DNA of 64,000 nucleotides from positions 1-64,000 of the forward strand of contig CAYLWO010000021.1 of the NCBI GenBank assembly GCA_964387285.1, in the 5' to 3' direction. The DNA comes from Anaerohabitans sp964387285 (lineage in GTDB: Bacteria; Zhuqueibacterota; Zhuqueibacteria; Residuimicrobiales; Residuimicrobiaceae). The notes beneath the pieces were generated by a model. It was not told the origin of the DNA and made no database searches. It saw nothing but the letters and a program-made list of their open reading frames with translations. The stretch's first letter is position 1, and every line of letters starts with the position of its first letter. Positions 8,047 to 16,680 of the stretch are shown here, one piece after another. The position numbers were made by a program, and so were the translations under genes.

Positions 8047-9516
8047 ATGAACAAGATCATCGGCGAAGGTTATACGTTTGACGATGTGCTGCTGATACCT
8101 AACAAATCCACCGTGCTGCCGAAAGAGGTGGACGTGCAGACGCATCTGACGCGCAACATCGCCCTCAACATCCCCATTGTCAGCGCAGCCATGGATACCG
8201 TAACCGAATCAGCCATGGCCATTGCCCTGGCGCGCGAGGGCGGCATCGGCATCATTCATAAAAACATCTCTGTCGAGGAACAAGCGGAAGAGGTGGATAA
8301 AGTGAAAAGGTCCGAAGCCGGCATGATCATGAACCCCATCACCCTTTCTCCTGATCGCAAAATCGGCGAAGCGCTGGAGCTCATGTCCCGCTACCATATC
8401 TCCGGCATACCCATTGTGGATGGACAAAAGCTGGTGGGCATCCTCACCAACCGTGATCTGCGTTTTGAAACCGATTTGAATAAACGGGTTTCCTCACTCA
8501 TGACCAAGGAGAACCTGGTCACCGTGCCAATGGGCACCTCCATGGAGGAGGCGGAAAAAGCGCTGCAAAAACATCGCATTGAAAAACTTCTCGTCGTGGA
8601 TAAGGAGCAAAAACTCAAAGGGCTCATCACAGTCAAAGACATTCAGAATCGTAAACGATATCCCAATGCCTCCAAGGACAAACATGGCCGTTTGCTGGTC
8701 GCTGCGGCTGTGGGCGTGGCCAAAGACACCATGAACCGGGTAGCGGCGCTGATCGATGTCGGCGTGGATCTGCTGTGCGTGGACACGGCCCACGGCCACT
8801 CCATCGGCGTCATAAAAACCATTGAGCAAATCAAAAAAGCGCATCCCAACATGGAATTGATAGCCGGCAACATTGCCACACCGGAAGCGGCCGAGGACCT
8901 GATCGCTGCCGGCGCGGACGCCGTCAAAGTCGGCATAGGCCCCGGCTCCATCTGCACGACCCGCATTGTGGCCGGCACGGGTGTACCGCAATTGACCGCC
9001 ATTATGACCTGCGCCGACGTCTGTAAAAAGCACAACGTCCCGATCATTGCCGACGGCGGCATCAAACAGACCGGCGATATTGCCAAAGCCCTGGCTGCCG
9101 GCGCTGATACCGTGATGATGGGCAATATGCTGGCCGGTACGGAAGAAAGTCCCGGTGAATCGATGTTTTATGAAGGCCGCAGTTACAAAGTATATCGCGC
9201 CATGGGTTCTGTGAGTGTCATGCGCAGTGGACGTGGAGATCGCTATTTTCAGGAAGGAGAACGGGATATTAAAAAACTGGTGCCGGAAGGCATTGAAGGC
9301 CGGGTCCCGCATCGCGGCAAACTCAGCGACGTCATTTTTCAGATGATCGGCGGCTTGCGTTCAGCCATGGGGTATTGCGGCGCCGCGACCATCAGCGAAC
9401 TGCAAAAGAAATCACGCTTCATGCGCATCACGCCGGCCGGATTGCACGAGAGTCATCCCCATGACATCATCATCACCAAAGAAGCGCCGAATTATATGAT
9501 ACAGGGCACCCGGTAG
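8047..9516 (+). CDS. guaB: IMP dehydrogenase
   Basis: A 489-residue enzyme that oxidises IMP to XMP with NAD+, the first committed step to GMP. The start (MNKIIGEGYTFDDVLLIP) is typical. Two CBS domains lie at about 92-205 (MSRYHISGIPIVDGQKLVGILTN and HRIEKLLVVDKEQKLKGLIT). The catalytic loop GIGPGSICTTR provides the active-site Cys, and the mobile flap contains RGDRYFQEG. ATG at 8047 is chosen for the GGAG site and the conserved N-terminus; the frame is open further upstream inside hutH. It is the second gene of the hutH-guaB unit. No clear terminator follows. Confidence 0.97.
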   Translation: MNKIIGEGYTFDDVLLIPNKSTVLPKEVDVQTHLTRNIALNIPIVSAAMDTVTESAMAIALAREGGIGIIHKNISVEEQAEEVDKVKRSEAGMIMNPITLSPDRKIGEALELMSRYHISGIPIVDGQKLVGILTNRDLRFETDLNKRVSSLMTKENLVTVPMGTSMEEAEKALQKHRIEKLLVVDKEQKLKGLITVKDIQNRKRYPNASKDKHGRLLVAAAVGVAKDTMNRVAALIDVGVDLLCVDTAHGHSIGVIKTIEQIKKAHPNMELIAGNIATPEAAEDLIAAGADAVKVGIGPGSICTTRIVAGTGVPQLTAIMTCADVCKKHNVPIIADGGIKQTGDIAKALAAGADTVMMGNMLAGTEESPGESMFYEGRSYKVYRAMGSVSVMRSGRGDRYFQEGERDIKKLVPEGIEGRVPHRGKLSDVIFQMIGGLRSAMGYCGAATISELQKKSRFMRITPAGLHESHPHDIIITKEAPNYMIQGTR

Positions 9517-9613
9517 ACGGACCGGCTTTCAAGCCGATCATCATAATCGGATCAGGTACTAAATATGGAGTCTATTCTTTACGGAGTATCATAGGTCAAA
9601 CGTTAAAGAAAAG

Positions 9614-9772
9614 ATGACTGAAATCATACAGTCGCAGCCTGACGATGCAACCTTTGAGGAAATCATGCGACAACTTGCTTTTGAACGCATGGTCGATCGA
9701 GGACTTGCAGATTCGCGTAAGGGGCGGGTCATATCAAATGAAGATATGGAGTGCCGCATTCAAAAATGGTAA
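9614..9772 (+). CDS. Antitoxin of a ParE/RelE-type module
   Basis: A 52-residue reading frame (MTEIIQSQPDDATFEEIMRQ at the start, RIQKW at the end). It matches the pattern of small antitoxins that precede ParE/RelE toxins, with a helical DDATFEEIM segment and LAFERMVDRGL. Relatives commonly begin a few residues earlier with a VKEK stretch. Those codons are present upstream in frame (GTT AAA GAA AAG), but without a start codon, so the original N-terminus may already be lost. Its end overlaps the start of the toxin remnant by seven bases, the usual arrangement. It may be intact or itself decaying. Confidence 0.6.
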   Translation: MTEIIQSQPDDATFEEIMRQLAFERMVDRGLADSRKGRVISNEDMECRIQKW

Positions 9773-10062
9773 AAATAAGATGGACAGAAGAGTCATATAA
9801 ATGGCTTTGCGATATACATGATTATATCGCTACAAATAATCCTGGTGCGGCTCGAAGGTCATCTTGGGCATTTTTGAAAAAGTGCAAATTTTAAAACAAT
9901 TTCCTGAAATGGGGTATAAATATCGCCAAGAAGTGGATGGAGAGATCAGAGTATTATTGTATGGGCATTATCGGATTGTATATTTTCTGAAAGCAGAAAG
10001 CTGCATTTGATATATTGGGCGTGTTTCATGGTGCCCTTGAACTTGTTAGATACCTTCCATGA
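9766..10062 (+). pseudogene. ParE/RelE-type toxin with two frameshifts
   Basis: The first frame starts at ATG 9766 (MVKIRWTEESYKWLCDIHDY) and is lost after NNPGAARR. The sequence continues in another frame as VILGIFEKVQILKQFPEMG, then YRQEVDGEIRVLLYGHYRIV. It shifts again near 10000 to end as AAFDILGVFHGALELVRYLP, with a stop at 10060-10062. Joined together these give a normal-length toxin of about 97 residues with the Arg-rich beta-strand core of the ParE/RelE fold. Two independent shifts make a sequencing error unlikely, so this is a dead toxin next to its antitoxin. Confidence 0.78.
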
Positions 10063-10093
10063 ATTGTTGGAATAGTTCTGACTGCGACGCAAC

Positions 10094-10118
10094 AAAAAAA
10101 GCCGGCCCTGGAGCCGGC
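10094..10118 (-). terminator. Rho-independent terminator of rpsT
   Basis: Read on the minus strand: GCCGGC, a six-base loop, GCCGGC, then a run of seven T. It begins 24 bases after the rpsT stop codon. Confidence 0.85.
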
Positions 10119-10141
10119 ATAAAATTACCAAGCTGATAAAA

Positions 10142-10396
10142 CTAGCTGAGCTTGTTGATGGCCAAAGCCAGTTTGGATTTGTGATTCGAAGCGTTATTCT
10201 TGTGAATAATGCCTTTGCCGGCCAACTTGTCCAATAAGGAAGCGGTCTCTTTGTACAACTTTTGCGCTTCTTCTTTATTGGAGGCGGCGCGCACCTTTTT
10301 CAAGGCGGTTTTCATTTCCGATTTGTACGCTTTATTGCGCTCGGTCGCTTTGGCGTTCTGACGAATGCGCTTGATTGCTGATTTATGATGTGCCAT
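10142..10396 (-). CDS. rpsT: 30S ribosomal protein S20
   Basis: An 84-residue, highly basic protein starting MAHHKSAIKRIRQNAKATER, the diagnostic S20 N-terminus. It binds 16S rRNA early in 30S assembly. Length and Lys/Arg/Ala content are normal. The start has GAGGAAC directly upstream. It is a single-gene unit with its own terminator and is convergent with the decayed toxin-antitoxin locus. S20 commonly represses its own translation; no such element can be demonstrated here. Confidence 0.97.
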   Translation of the reverse strand: MAHHKSAIKRIRQNAKATERNKAYKSEMKTALKKVRAASNKEEAQKLYKETASLLDKLAGKGIIHKNNASNHKSKLALAINKLS

Positions 10397-10528
10397 TGTT
10401 CCTCTTTACGGTTATATTTAGCCTACTAGTATAGGAATTTTTATTGTAAAAATCAATAGATTTTTGCAGCTTTTTCCCGGCCGGCGACCCTGGCTCTGGC
10501 TGCGAATCCTCTAGCTAAAGGACCGATT

Positions 10529-11644
10529 ATGCCACTCTCCCTTAAACCTGTCTCCTGCAAAGCGGAAATGAACGCCTTTATAAAATTTCCCTGGCAAATC
10601 TATAAAAAGGACCCCTATTGGGTGGCGCCGCTCATTGCCGACACAAAAAAATTCCTTGATCCGCAAAAGGGCACTTTTTTCCAATTCGGCGAAGCGCAGT
10701 ACTTTATGGTTTATGACGGCCAAAAACCCCTGGGCCGCATTTCCAGCCATGTCAATCACCAATATGAAAAATACCATGACCAGCACACCGGTTTTTTCGG
10801 CTTTTTTGAATGCGAAAACAATGCGCAGGCCGCGCACATGCTGCTGGATGCCGCAGCAGGCTGGCTGCGCCAAAAAGGCAAAACGCGCATCCTCGGCCCC
10901 ATGAGTTTTTCCATTTATGACGCCAGCGGCGTGCTCTATGAAGGTTTTGACTCTAGCCCGGTGCTGATGCTGGCCTATAATCCTGCTTATTATAATGACC
11001 TCCTGACCGGGGCCGGCATGCGCAAAACCATTGATTGGTATGCATTTATGGTTGATAAAAACGTTGCACTCAAACCCGGCTACCTGAAGGTGCGCGATCG
11101 CATCCTCCGCCAGGAAGGTCTGCAGATCATCCCGCTGAATATGAAAGATTTTCCGCAACGTGTCCAACAGGTGGGCCGCATTTTTGCCGATGCGTGGATG
11201 GAAAATTGGGGACATGTGCCTTTCCACGAGAAACAGATCGAGGAACTGGCCGAAGAGTTGAAACACGTGGTGGTGCCGGAATTGACCTATTTCGCGTTTT
11301 ATAAGGGAGAGTGCATCGGCTTTTCGTTATCAGCCAAGGATATGAATCCCGCCCTGCAAAAAGCCAATGGCCGGCTCTTTCCTTTTGGCTTGTTGAAAAT
11401 TCTCTGGCACAGCCGCCGCATCCACCGCCTGCGCACCATCGCCATGGGCGTGCTCAAAGAGCACCGCCATCGCGGCATCGATATCGCCTTTTATATCAAC
11501 ACCATCGAGCAGGGCGTGAAAATGGGCTATACGGAATCCGAATGCTCTGTCATCGTTGAAACCAACGACCGCATGATCGGCGCCTTGCAGGATTTGCAGG
11601 CCCGGCGCTATAAAACCTATCGATTCTATGAAAAAGCGCTCTAG
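10529..11644 (+). CDS. GNAT-like protein of the YghO type
   Basis: A 371-residue cytoplasmic protein. It begins MPLSLKPVSCKAEMNAFIKF and continues with FPWQIYKKDPYWVAPL, a start shared by a broad family of large N-acetyltransferase-like proteins related to E. coli YghO. An acetyl-CoA-fold region lies in the C-terminal third (TIAMGVLKEHRHRGIDIAFY, then GYTESECSVIVETNDRMIGA). The family has no well-established substrate, and some members sit near envelope or lipid genes. The start has AAAGGA eight bases upstream. A 98-base gap separates it from the envelope operon on the same strand, so co-transcription is possible. Function unknown; acyl or aminoacyl transfer is only a fold-based guess. Confidence 0.8.
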   Translation: MPLSLKPVSCKAEMNAFIKFPWQIYKKDPYWVAPLIADTKKFLDPQKGTFFQFGEAQYFMVYDGQKPLGRISSHVNHQYEKYHDQHTGFFGFFECENNAQAAHMLLDAAAGWLRQKGKTRILGPMSFSIYDASGVLYEGFDSSPVLMLAYNPAYYNDLLTGAGMRKTIDWYAFMVDKNVALKPGYLKVRDRILRQEGLQIIPLNMKDFPQRVQQVGRIFADAWMENWGHVPFHEKQIEELAEELKHVVVPELTYFAFYKGECIGFSLSAKDMNPALQKANGRLFPFGLLKILWHSRRIHRLRTIAMGVLKEHRHRGIDIAFYINTIEQGVKMGYTESECSVIVETNDRMIGALQDLQARRYKTYRFYEKAL

Positions 11645-11742
11645 CGGAAACAAAAAAGCACAACCAGGCGTTAGAAAAAGGATACAAACTCTGGTCCATT
11701 GTACGTGCCGTTCATCTGCCGGCCAACAGGAAAAAACATGGC

Positions 11743-14598
11743 ATGGATGCAGCCAATCGTAAAATCAGTTTCACAACCCTCTGTTTGTTCGCCCTAGTGC
11801 AATCGCTGGCGGCACAGTACTATTTTGGCCGCAACAAAGTGATGTACAATCAATTCGAATGGCACATCCTGCAAACCGAGCATTTTGAAATTTATTATTA
11901 TCCGCAAATGCGCGAACTGGCGGAAATCGGCGCCCAGTACGCCGAAGAGAGCTATGCAGTTTTAGAAGGTAAATTCAACCACAATATCAGCCGGCACATT
12001 CCGTTGATCTTTTACGCCACCCATGCCCATTTTCAGGAAACCAATACCATCTCTTATCTCATTCCCGAGGGCGTCGGCGGTTTTTTTGAATTCCTCAAAG
12101 GCCGGGTGGTTGTGCCGGCCAACGGTTCCATTTCGCAATTCAAACACGTTATACGCCATGAGTTGGTGCATGTGTTTACGCACAGCAAAGTCGATAATAT
12201 TTTACGCCAACACAAACTGCAAAATCATCCTGAACCGCCGCTCTGGTTCCAGGAAGGTCTGGCCGAATACTGGTCTTCGGGATGGGACACTCAGGCCGAG
12301 ATGTTTATTCGCGATGCCGTGCTCAACGACTATCTTTTTCCCCTCTCGCAGATTTATCAGATCAACGGCTCTTTTCTGATGTATAAAGAAGGCCAGGCGG
12401 TGTTAAAGTACATAGCCGACACCTGGGGAGAGGATAAAATACTGCAGCTGATCGAAAATTGCTGGACCGCGAAAATGTTCAGCGATGTGATGCGCAATAC
12501 CCTCGGAGTGGATTATCGCGGTTTTGACGAGAAATGGACCTACCATTTAAAAAAAGAAAAATTCCCCCTGCTCGAGTCCTTTGACTCTGCGCGTATGACC
12601 AGTAGAAAACTCACCGAACACGGCATCAACATCAAACCGGCTTTTTACCAAACCGGCGACTCGCAGAAGGTGGTGTTCATCTCTAATCGCACCGGTTATT
12701 CCAACATCTATCAGGCCGCATTGCGTAAAGGCGACTTTTATCATGAAACCAAACCGGACATACTCGTGGCCGGTGAGCGTTCGCCGGAATTTGAGTCGTT
12801 CCATTTGCTCAGCAGCAGCATGGACGTTAACAGCGCCAATGAACTGACCTTTGTTTCTAAAAGCGGTGAAAAGGACATTCTGTATATTTACGATCTTGAA
12901 CAGAAAAAGATCGTCCACCAGCACGCTTTTGAGGATCTCGTGTCGCTCTTTTCTCCGTCCTGGGCAAGCGACAACCAACGTCTGGTCTTCTCCGGCTTGT
13001 CATTCAACGGTCGCTGTGATCTGTATATTTATGATCGCAAAAGCCGACAACTGCTCAAACTGACCAACGACAGCTTTGACGACCGCGATCCGGTTTTTTC
13101 ACCTGATGGCCAAACCATCGTATTCAGCTCAGACCGCGGCAGCGTGGGACAAAAGGGTTATTATAATCTCTTCCGGCTGAATTTGCAAACCGGCAGCATT
13201 TCCTATCTCACGCAGGGCGAGTTCAACGATCAATCACCGCGCTGGTCCCCGGACGGCCGCTTGCTCGCTTTTGTCTCAGACCGCAGCGGCACCACGAACA
13301 TCTGGCTGGCCTCCGTCTCTGATCTGGAAACAAGCCTGGCCGACACGTTCAAACAGATCACCAACATTGTCACCGGCGCCCTGGATCCCGCCTGGACCCG
13401 AGAGGGTGATTTGCTCTTCACCGCTTTTGAAAAGTTCAGCTACCATCTCCACCTACTGGATGATCCTTCCGCACGCTATGAAAAAAGCCGGTGCACAGCT
13501 AAAGACACCTTGTTAACCGCTGACGATCCCTGGACGTTCAAACGAATTACCGGGAAAAACACGCTTAAAGATTTTCGCTACAAGCCCAAATACAGCCTGG
13601 ACATCGCCCAGAGCCAGATCACCCAGGATCCGATTTTCGGCACCTCCGGCGGCGCCCAACTGGTGGTCTCGGATATGCTGGGCAATTATCAATATTATTT
13701 TTTACTCTACAATACGGCGCGCACGCGCAGCGAAATGTTGTCGAGCTTTAACGTGGCCGTTTCCCGCACCAACCTGTCGCGACGCGTCAACACCGCGTTG
13801 GGCATCTATCATTTTGCCGGACGCTTTTACAATATGTACGATTCCTGGTTTTGGGAACGACGGGTAGGCGGTTTTGGCGCCGTCAGTTATCCGTTGTCGA
13901 AATTCAGTCGCACAGAAGCCAGTCTGAATGTGCGCTATTCGGATAAAGAATGGTATAATACCGGCTATCGACGCCAGGCCATACTGGTTTCCAATTTCGT
14001 TTCCTTTATTCATGACAACTCGTTATGGGGCGTTGCCGGTCCGGTAGACGGCCAGCGTTTCAACGTAACCCTGGGCAATACGCTCGATGTCGCACACTCG
14101 AATGTAAATTTTATCAGTTTGTTGTTCGATTATCGCCGGTATTTCAGGCTGAGCACCCAGGTCACCCATGCCGTGCGGGTGTGGACGCAAATCAACAACG
14201 GCAAAGAGGCCACGCCGTTTTTCATGGGCGGCAGTTGGGATCTGCGCGGTTACCGCTTTTGGCGGCTGTGGGGAACAAAAGTGGCTCTGGTCAGCAATGA
14301 ATTGCGCTTTCCCTTCATCGATCGTTTCATGCTTCATTTCCCCTTCGGCGGCATCGCCTTCAGCGCCATCCGCGGCGCCCTGTTTGTGGATATGGGCAAC
14401 GCCTGGGACAGCGATTTACAAAAAGTGCTGGGCAGCACCGGTTTCGGCGTCCGTTTGAATCTGGGCGGCGTGCTGCTGCTGCGTTTTGATCTGGGCAGAA
14501 AATTTTATGTGGATGATTGGCGCCATTTTTATCACGGCCAAGAGTGGCAGATGGAAAAGAAATGGTTCACACAGTTTTTCTTTGGTTGGGATTTTTAA
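11743..14598 (+). CDS. Secreted peptidase-MA / TolB-like propeller / outer-membrane barrel protein
   Basis: A 951-residue envelope protein with three parts. After a signal peptide (residues 1-24, ending LAAQ) there is a gluzincin-type metallopeptidase domain. It has H139-E140-L141-V142-H143 and the downstream FQEGLAEYW (E171 or E175 as third ligand). Residues about 300-560 hold PD40/WD40-like propeller repeats (FSPSWASDNQRLVFSG, FSPDGQTIVFSSD, WSPDGRLLAFVSD). Residues about 620-951 form a BamA-like barrel (FMGGSWDLRGYRFWRLWG, LRFPFIDRFMLHFP) ending in Phe, as outer-membrane barrels do. The likely site is the outer membrane with the protease and propeller in the periplasm. It heads a tightly coupled operon with a PQQ-propeller protein and a PEGA protein. 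Confidence 0.88.
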   Translation: MDAANRKISFTTLCLFALVQSLAAQYYFGRNKVMYNQFEWHILQTEHFEIYYYPQMRELAEIGAQYAEESYAVLEGKFNHNISRHIPLIFYATHAHFQETNTISYLIPEGVGGFFEFLKGRVVVPANGSISQFKHVIRHELVHVFTHSKVDNILRQHKLQNHPEPPLWFQEGLAEYWSSGWDTQAEMFIRDAVLNDYLFPLSQIYQINGSFLMYKEGQAVLKYIADTWGEDKILQLIENCWTAKMFSDVMRNTLGVDYRGFDEKWTYHLKKEKFPLLESFDSARMTSRKLTEHGINIKPAFYQTGDSQKVVFISNRTGYSNIYQAALRKGDFYHETKPDILVAGERSPEFESFHLLSSSMDVNSANELTFVSKSGEKDILYIYDLEQKKIVHQHAFEDLVSLFSPSWASDNQRLVFSGLSFNGRCDLYIYDRKSRQLLKLTNDSFDDRDPVFSPDGQTIVFSSDRGSVGQKGYYNLFRLNLQTGSISYLTQGEFNDQSPRWSPDGRLLAFVSDRSGTTNIWLASVSDLETSLADTFKQITNIVTGALDPAWTREGDLLFTAFEKFSYHLHLLDDPSARYEKSRCTAKDTLLTADDPWTFKRITGKNTLKDFRYKPKYSLDIAQSQITQDPIFGTSGGAQLVVSDMLGNYQYYFLLYNTARTRSEMLSSFNVAVSRTNLSRRVNTALGIYHFAGRFYNMYDSWFWERRVGGFGAVSYPLSKFSRTEASLNVRYSDKEWYNTGYRRQAILVSNFVSFIHDNSLWGVAGPVDGQRFNVTLGNTLDVAHSNVNFISLLFDYRRYFRLSTQVTHAVRVWTQINNGKEATPFFMGGSWDLRGYRFWRLWGTKVALVSNELRFPFIDRFMLHFPFGGIAFSAIRGALFVDMGNAWDSDLQKVLGSTGFGVRLNLGGVLLLRFDLGRKFYVDDWRHFYHGQEWQMEKKWFTQFFFGWDF

Positions 14599-15720
14599 AT
14601 GAAATCGATTCGGCGAATCATCGGCGTGTCCTTTTTATTATTCCTGGCCTGCAGTTCCCTGTCTTTGCGGCAGACTCTCTCCAGCTATGACCGTGCCTGG
14701 CCGCAATGGGGCCGCACCATGCAGCATGACGGTTTTATACCAAACCCATTGACTTGGCCCTTGACGCTGAAATGGCGCGTGCGCACCTCAGCGGGCGTCA
14801 TGCCGTCCATCCTGGCCCTGGATGACCTGATATTCATTACCACCTTGGACGGCAAACAGCAGACCTGCCGACTGAGCGACGGGAAAAGCATCGGCAACAT
14901 CCGCATTCGCGGCGGCATCCCCTTTACCTGCGCCTTTTGCCGGGACAAACTGATCATTCTGAAACGTCTGGGCGAAGGGAATCTGCTTTGCTATGATCTA
15001 CAAGCCGGCCATATCGACTGGCGCAAGAGCATCGGACCATGCTTTGGCGAACCGTTGGTGAACGATGGCGCTATCTATATTGCCGCCAACAGCGGCCGTC
15101 TGAGCTGTTATGAACCGAGCAGCGGCAAAGAGTTGCACACAGCCTGGTTGAAAAATCCAACTCGGGCTACGCCCTCCTTATTGCATGAGCGCATTGTTCT
15201 GGCAGGAGATCAAGGTCATGTGGAAGCTTTTACACCGGATCTCAAGCCATTATGGTCGTTAGCCTGCGCAGGCAGCATCCGCAGCACGCCGGCATTGAGT
15301 GGAAATTCATGTTATCTGACCACTACCACCGGCAACCTGTATGCCATTGATATGCAGGATGGCGCCGTCAAGTGGAAAAAACAACTCTCCGGACCTCTTT
15401 ACCAATCCGCGGCAGTTGATGATTCTCTGGTGGTGGCCGGCAGCACCGATCACTATATATATGGATTGCGTGCAGAGGATGGCACGCTGAAATGGCAATT
15501 TAAAATACAAGCGCCCATCAGCACAGATCCCATCATCTGCGGACACAGCGTCATTTTCGGCAGTATGGATAAAACATTGTATGCGCTGGACAAACGAACC
15601 GGTGAACAAATCTGGTCCTATACCGCAAACGCAAGATGGCGGACCAATCCTATCGTCCATCACGACCGTTTGCTTTGTGCAACCGAGGACGATCAACTCT
15701 ATTGTTTTGGTGCGCCATGA
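14599..15720 (+). CDS. PQQ-type beta-propeller protein, probable lipoprotein
   Basis: A 373-residue protein. The N-terminus MKSIRRIIGVSFLLFLAC resembles a lipoprotein signal, with Cys18 in an FLAC context that is near but not equal to the usual lipobox. Residues 35-370 contain repeated Trp-docking blades (LKWRVRTSAG, IDWRKSIG, AVKWKKQLSG, LKWQFKIQAP, QIWSYTANAR), as in BamB and PQQ-repeat proteins. There is no sign of a dehydrogenase active site. The start codon directly abuts the stop of the large barrel gene, implying coupled translation. A BamB-like scaffold role beside a BamA-like barrel is plausible but is inference. Confidence 0.85.
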   Translation: MKSIRRIIGVSFLLFLACSSLSLRQTLSSYDRAWPQWGRTMQHDGFIPNPLTWPLTLKWRVRTSAGVMPSILALDDLIFITTLDGKQQTCRLSDGKSIGNIRIRGGIPFTCAFCRDKLIILKRLGEGNLLCYDLQAGHIDWRKSIGPCFGEPLVNDGAIYIAANSGRLSCYEPSSGKELHTAWLKNPTRATPSLLHERIVLAGDQGHVEAFTPDLKPLWSLACAGSIRSTPALSGNSCYLTTTTGNLYAIDMQDGAVKWKKQLSGPLYQSAAVDDSLVVAGSTDHYIYGLRAEDGTLKWQFKIQAPISTDPIICGHSVIFGSMDKTLYALDKRTGEQIWSYTANARWRTNPIVHHDRLLCATEDDQLYCFGAP

Positions 15721-16499
15721 AAAAGCTCGTCTGGTTGCTGCTGGTTTCTACTTCCCTGTTTAGCCGTGCAGCGTCGTCGGACAGTGCGGCAGTCGCGGTT
15801 TGCTCTGATCCCTCCGGATTGACAGTGTATATCGACCATGCCCTCTGTGGACTGACGCCGTTACAAAGGACGATTTCAGCAGGACAGCACCTGGTGCGCG
15901 TAGCCAGGCCCGACGTTGCGCAATGGGGACAAACAGACTATTTCAGAACCATAACCGTGGACAGCGGCGACACCGTCCTGGTACAGGCCGGCTTTCCCAA
16001 AACGGTTTTCATCCAAACCATACCATATGGGGCGGCGGTGTTTATGGACAACATGCGTCAGGGCGTTACACCGCTGGTGCTGAATTATGATTCTCTCAGC
16101 GAACCGCTGTTGCGCATCGAAAAAGAGGGTTATGAAACGATTGAAAAAAAATGGCGCAGCATAGACGGAAGCCAATGGAAAATTCCATTAGAATGGAAAT
16201 CGACCTGGTTGCAGCAGCAGCAAATCCATGCTCGCCAACATGAAAAACAGTTGCGTCAACATCGCCGCTGGATGGTTCTGAGTCTGGCTGTGTCTGCGCT
16301 TTCCGGATTAGCCACCATCCGCCTGCGGGACAAGGGCAATGAGGCGTATCGCTCTTACCTGGCTACAGCCTCACCTGCGCGTATGGATCATTATTACCAA
16401 CAGACGCAAAAATACGACCGTTACAGCACAGCCGCCTATGCTCTGTTTGAACTCTCGTTCGTGCTTGGCGGTTATCATTTTTTTGCATCGCGGAAATAG
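15717..16499 (+). CDS. PEGA-domain membrane protein
   Basis: A 260-residue protein with a signal peptide (MKKLVWLLLVSTSLFSRAAS). Two PEGA-type domains follow at about 25-95 (SGLTVYIDHALCGLTPLQ, AGQHLVRVARP) and 98-150 (IPYGAAVFMDNMRQGVTPL, LRIEKEGYETIEKKW). A Gln/His-rich linker and hydrophobic segments at about 180-197 and 238-255 come next. PEGA domains are surface or periplasmic sandwiches thought to bind cell-wall or S-layer components. The ATG overlaps the stop of the PQQ gene (ATGA), so the three genes are one operon. The frame also runs upstream inside the previous gene, but the signal peptide fixes the start. Confidence 0.82.
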   Translation: MKKLVWLLLVSTSLFSRAASSDSAAVAVCSDPSGLTVYIDHALCGLTPLQRTISAGQHLVRVARPDVAQWGQTDYFRTITVDSGDTVLVQAGFPKTVFIQTIPYGAAVFMDNMRQGVTPLVLNYDSLSEPLLRIEKEGYETIEKKWRSIDGSQWKIPLEWKSTWLQQQQIHARQHEKQLRQHRRWMVLSLAVSALSGLATIRLRDKGNEAYRSYLATASPARMDHYYQQTQKYDRYSTAAYALFELSFVLGGYHFFASRK

Positions 16500-16579
16500 A
16501 TCAGTTGCTGAAGGACAAAAGTCTACCTGCCCAATAATTGAACCTCTCTTGCAATCAGCAGATGCGCACTCGACAGGAA

Positions 16580-16672
16580 TTAGCTGCTTGGTAGCACAAG
16601 CCTCCCGGCTTGTGAACGCCGGCGCTTTGCGTCCGCGCACGCAAAGCGGTGACTTGCCACCGCACCCATGTG
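16580..16672. repeat. Cluster of four intergenic hairpins (REP/BIME-like)
   Basis: Successive inverted repeats in the space between two converging genes. CACAAGCC/GGCTTGTG lies at 16595-16614. CGCTTTGCGT/ACGCAAAGCG lies at 16623-16648. GCGGTG/CACCGC comes next, then CCCATGTGGG. No T-run follows, so this looks like a mobile palindromic repeat rather than a simple terminator, although it may end both transcripts. Confidence 0.6.
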
Positions 16673-16680
16673 GGCACTTT

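Noticed and set aside
9520..9560. Hairpins after guaB as a terminator
   Set aside because: Stems such as CGGCTT/AAGCCG are short and no T-run follows.
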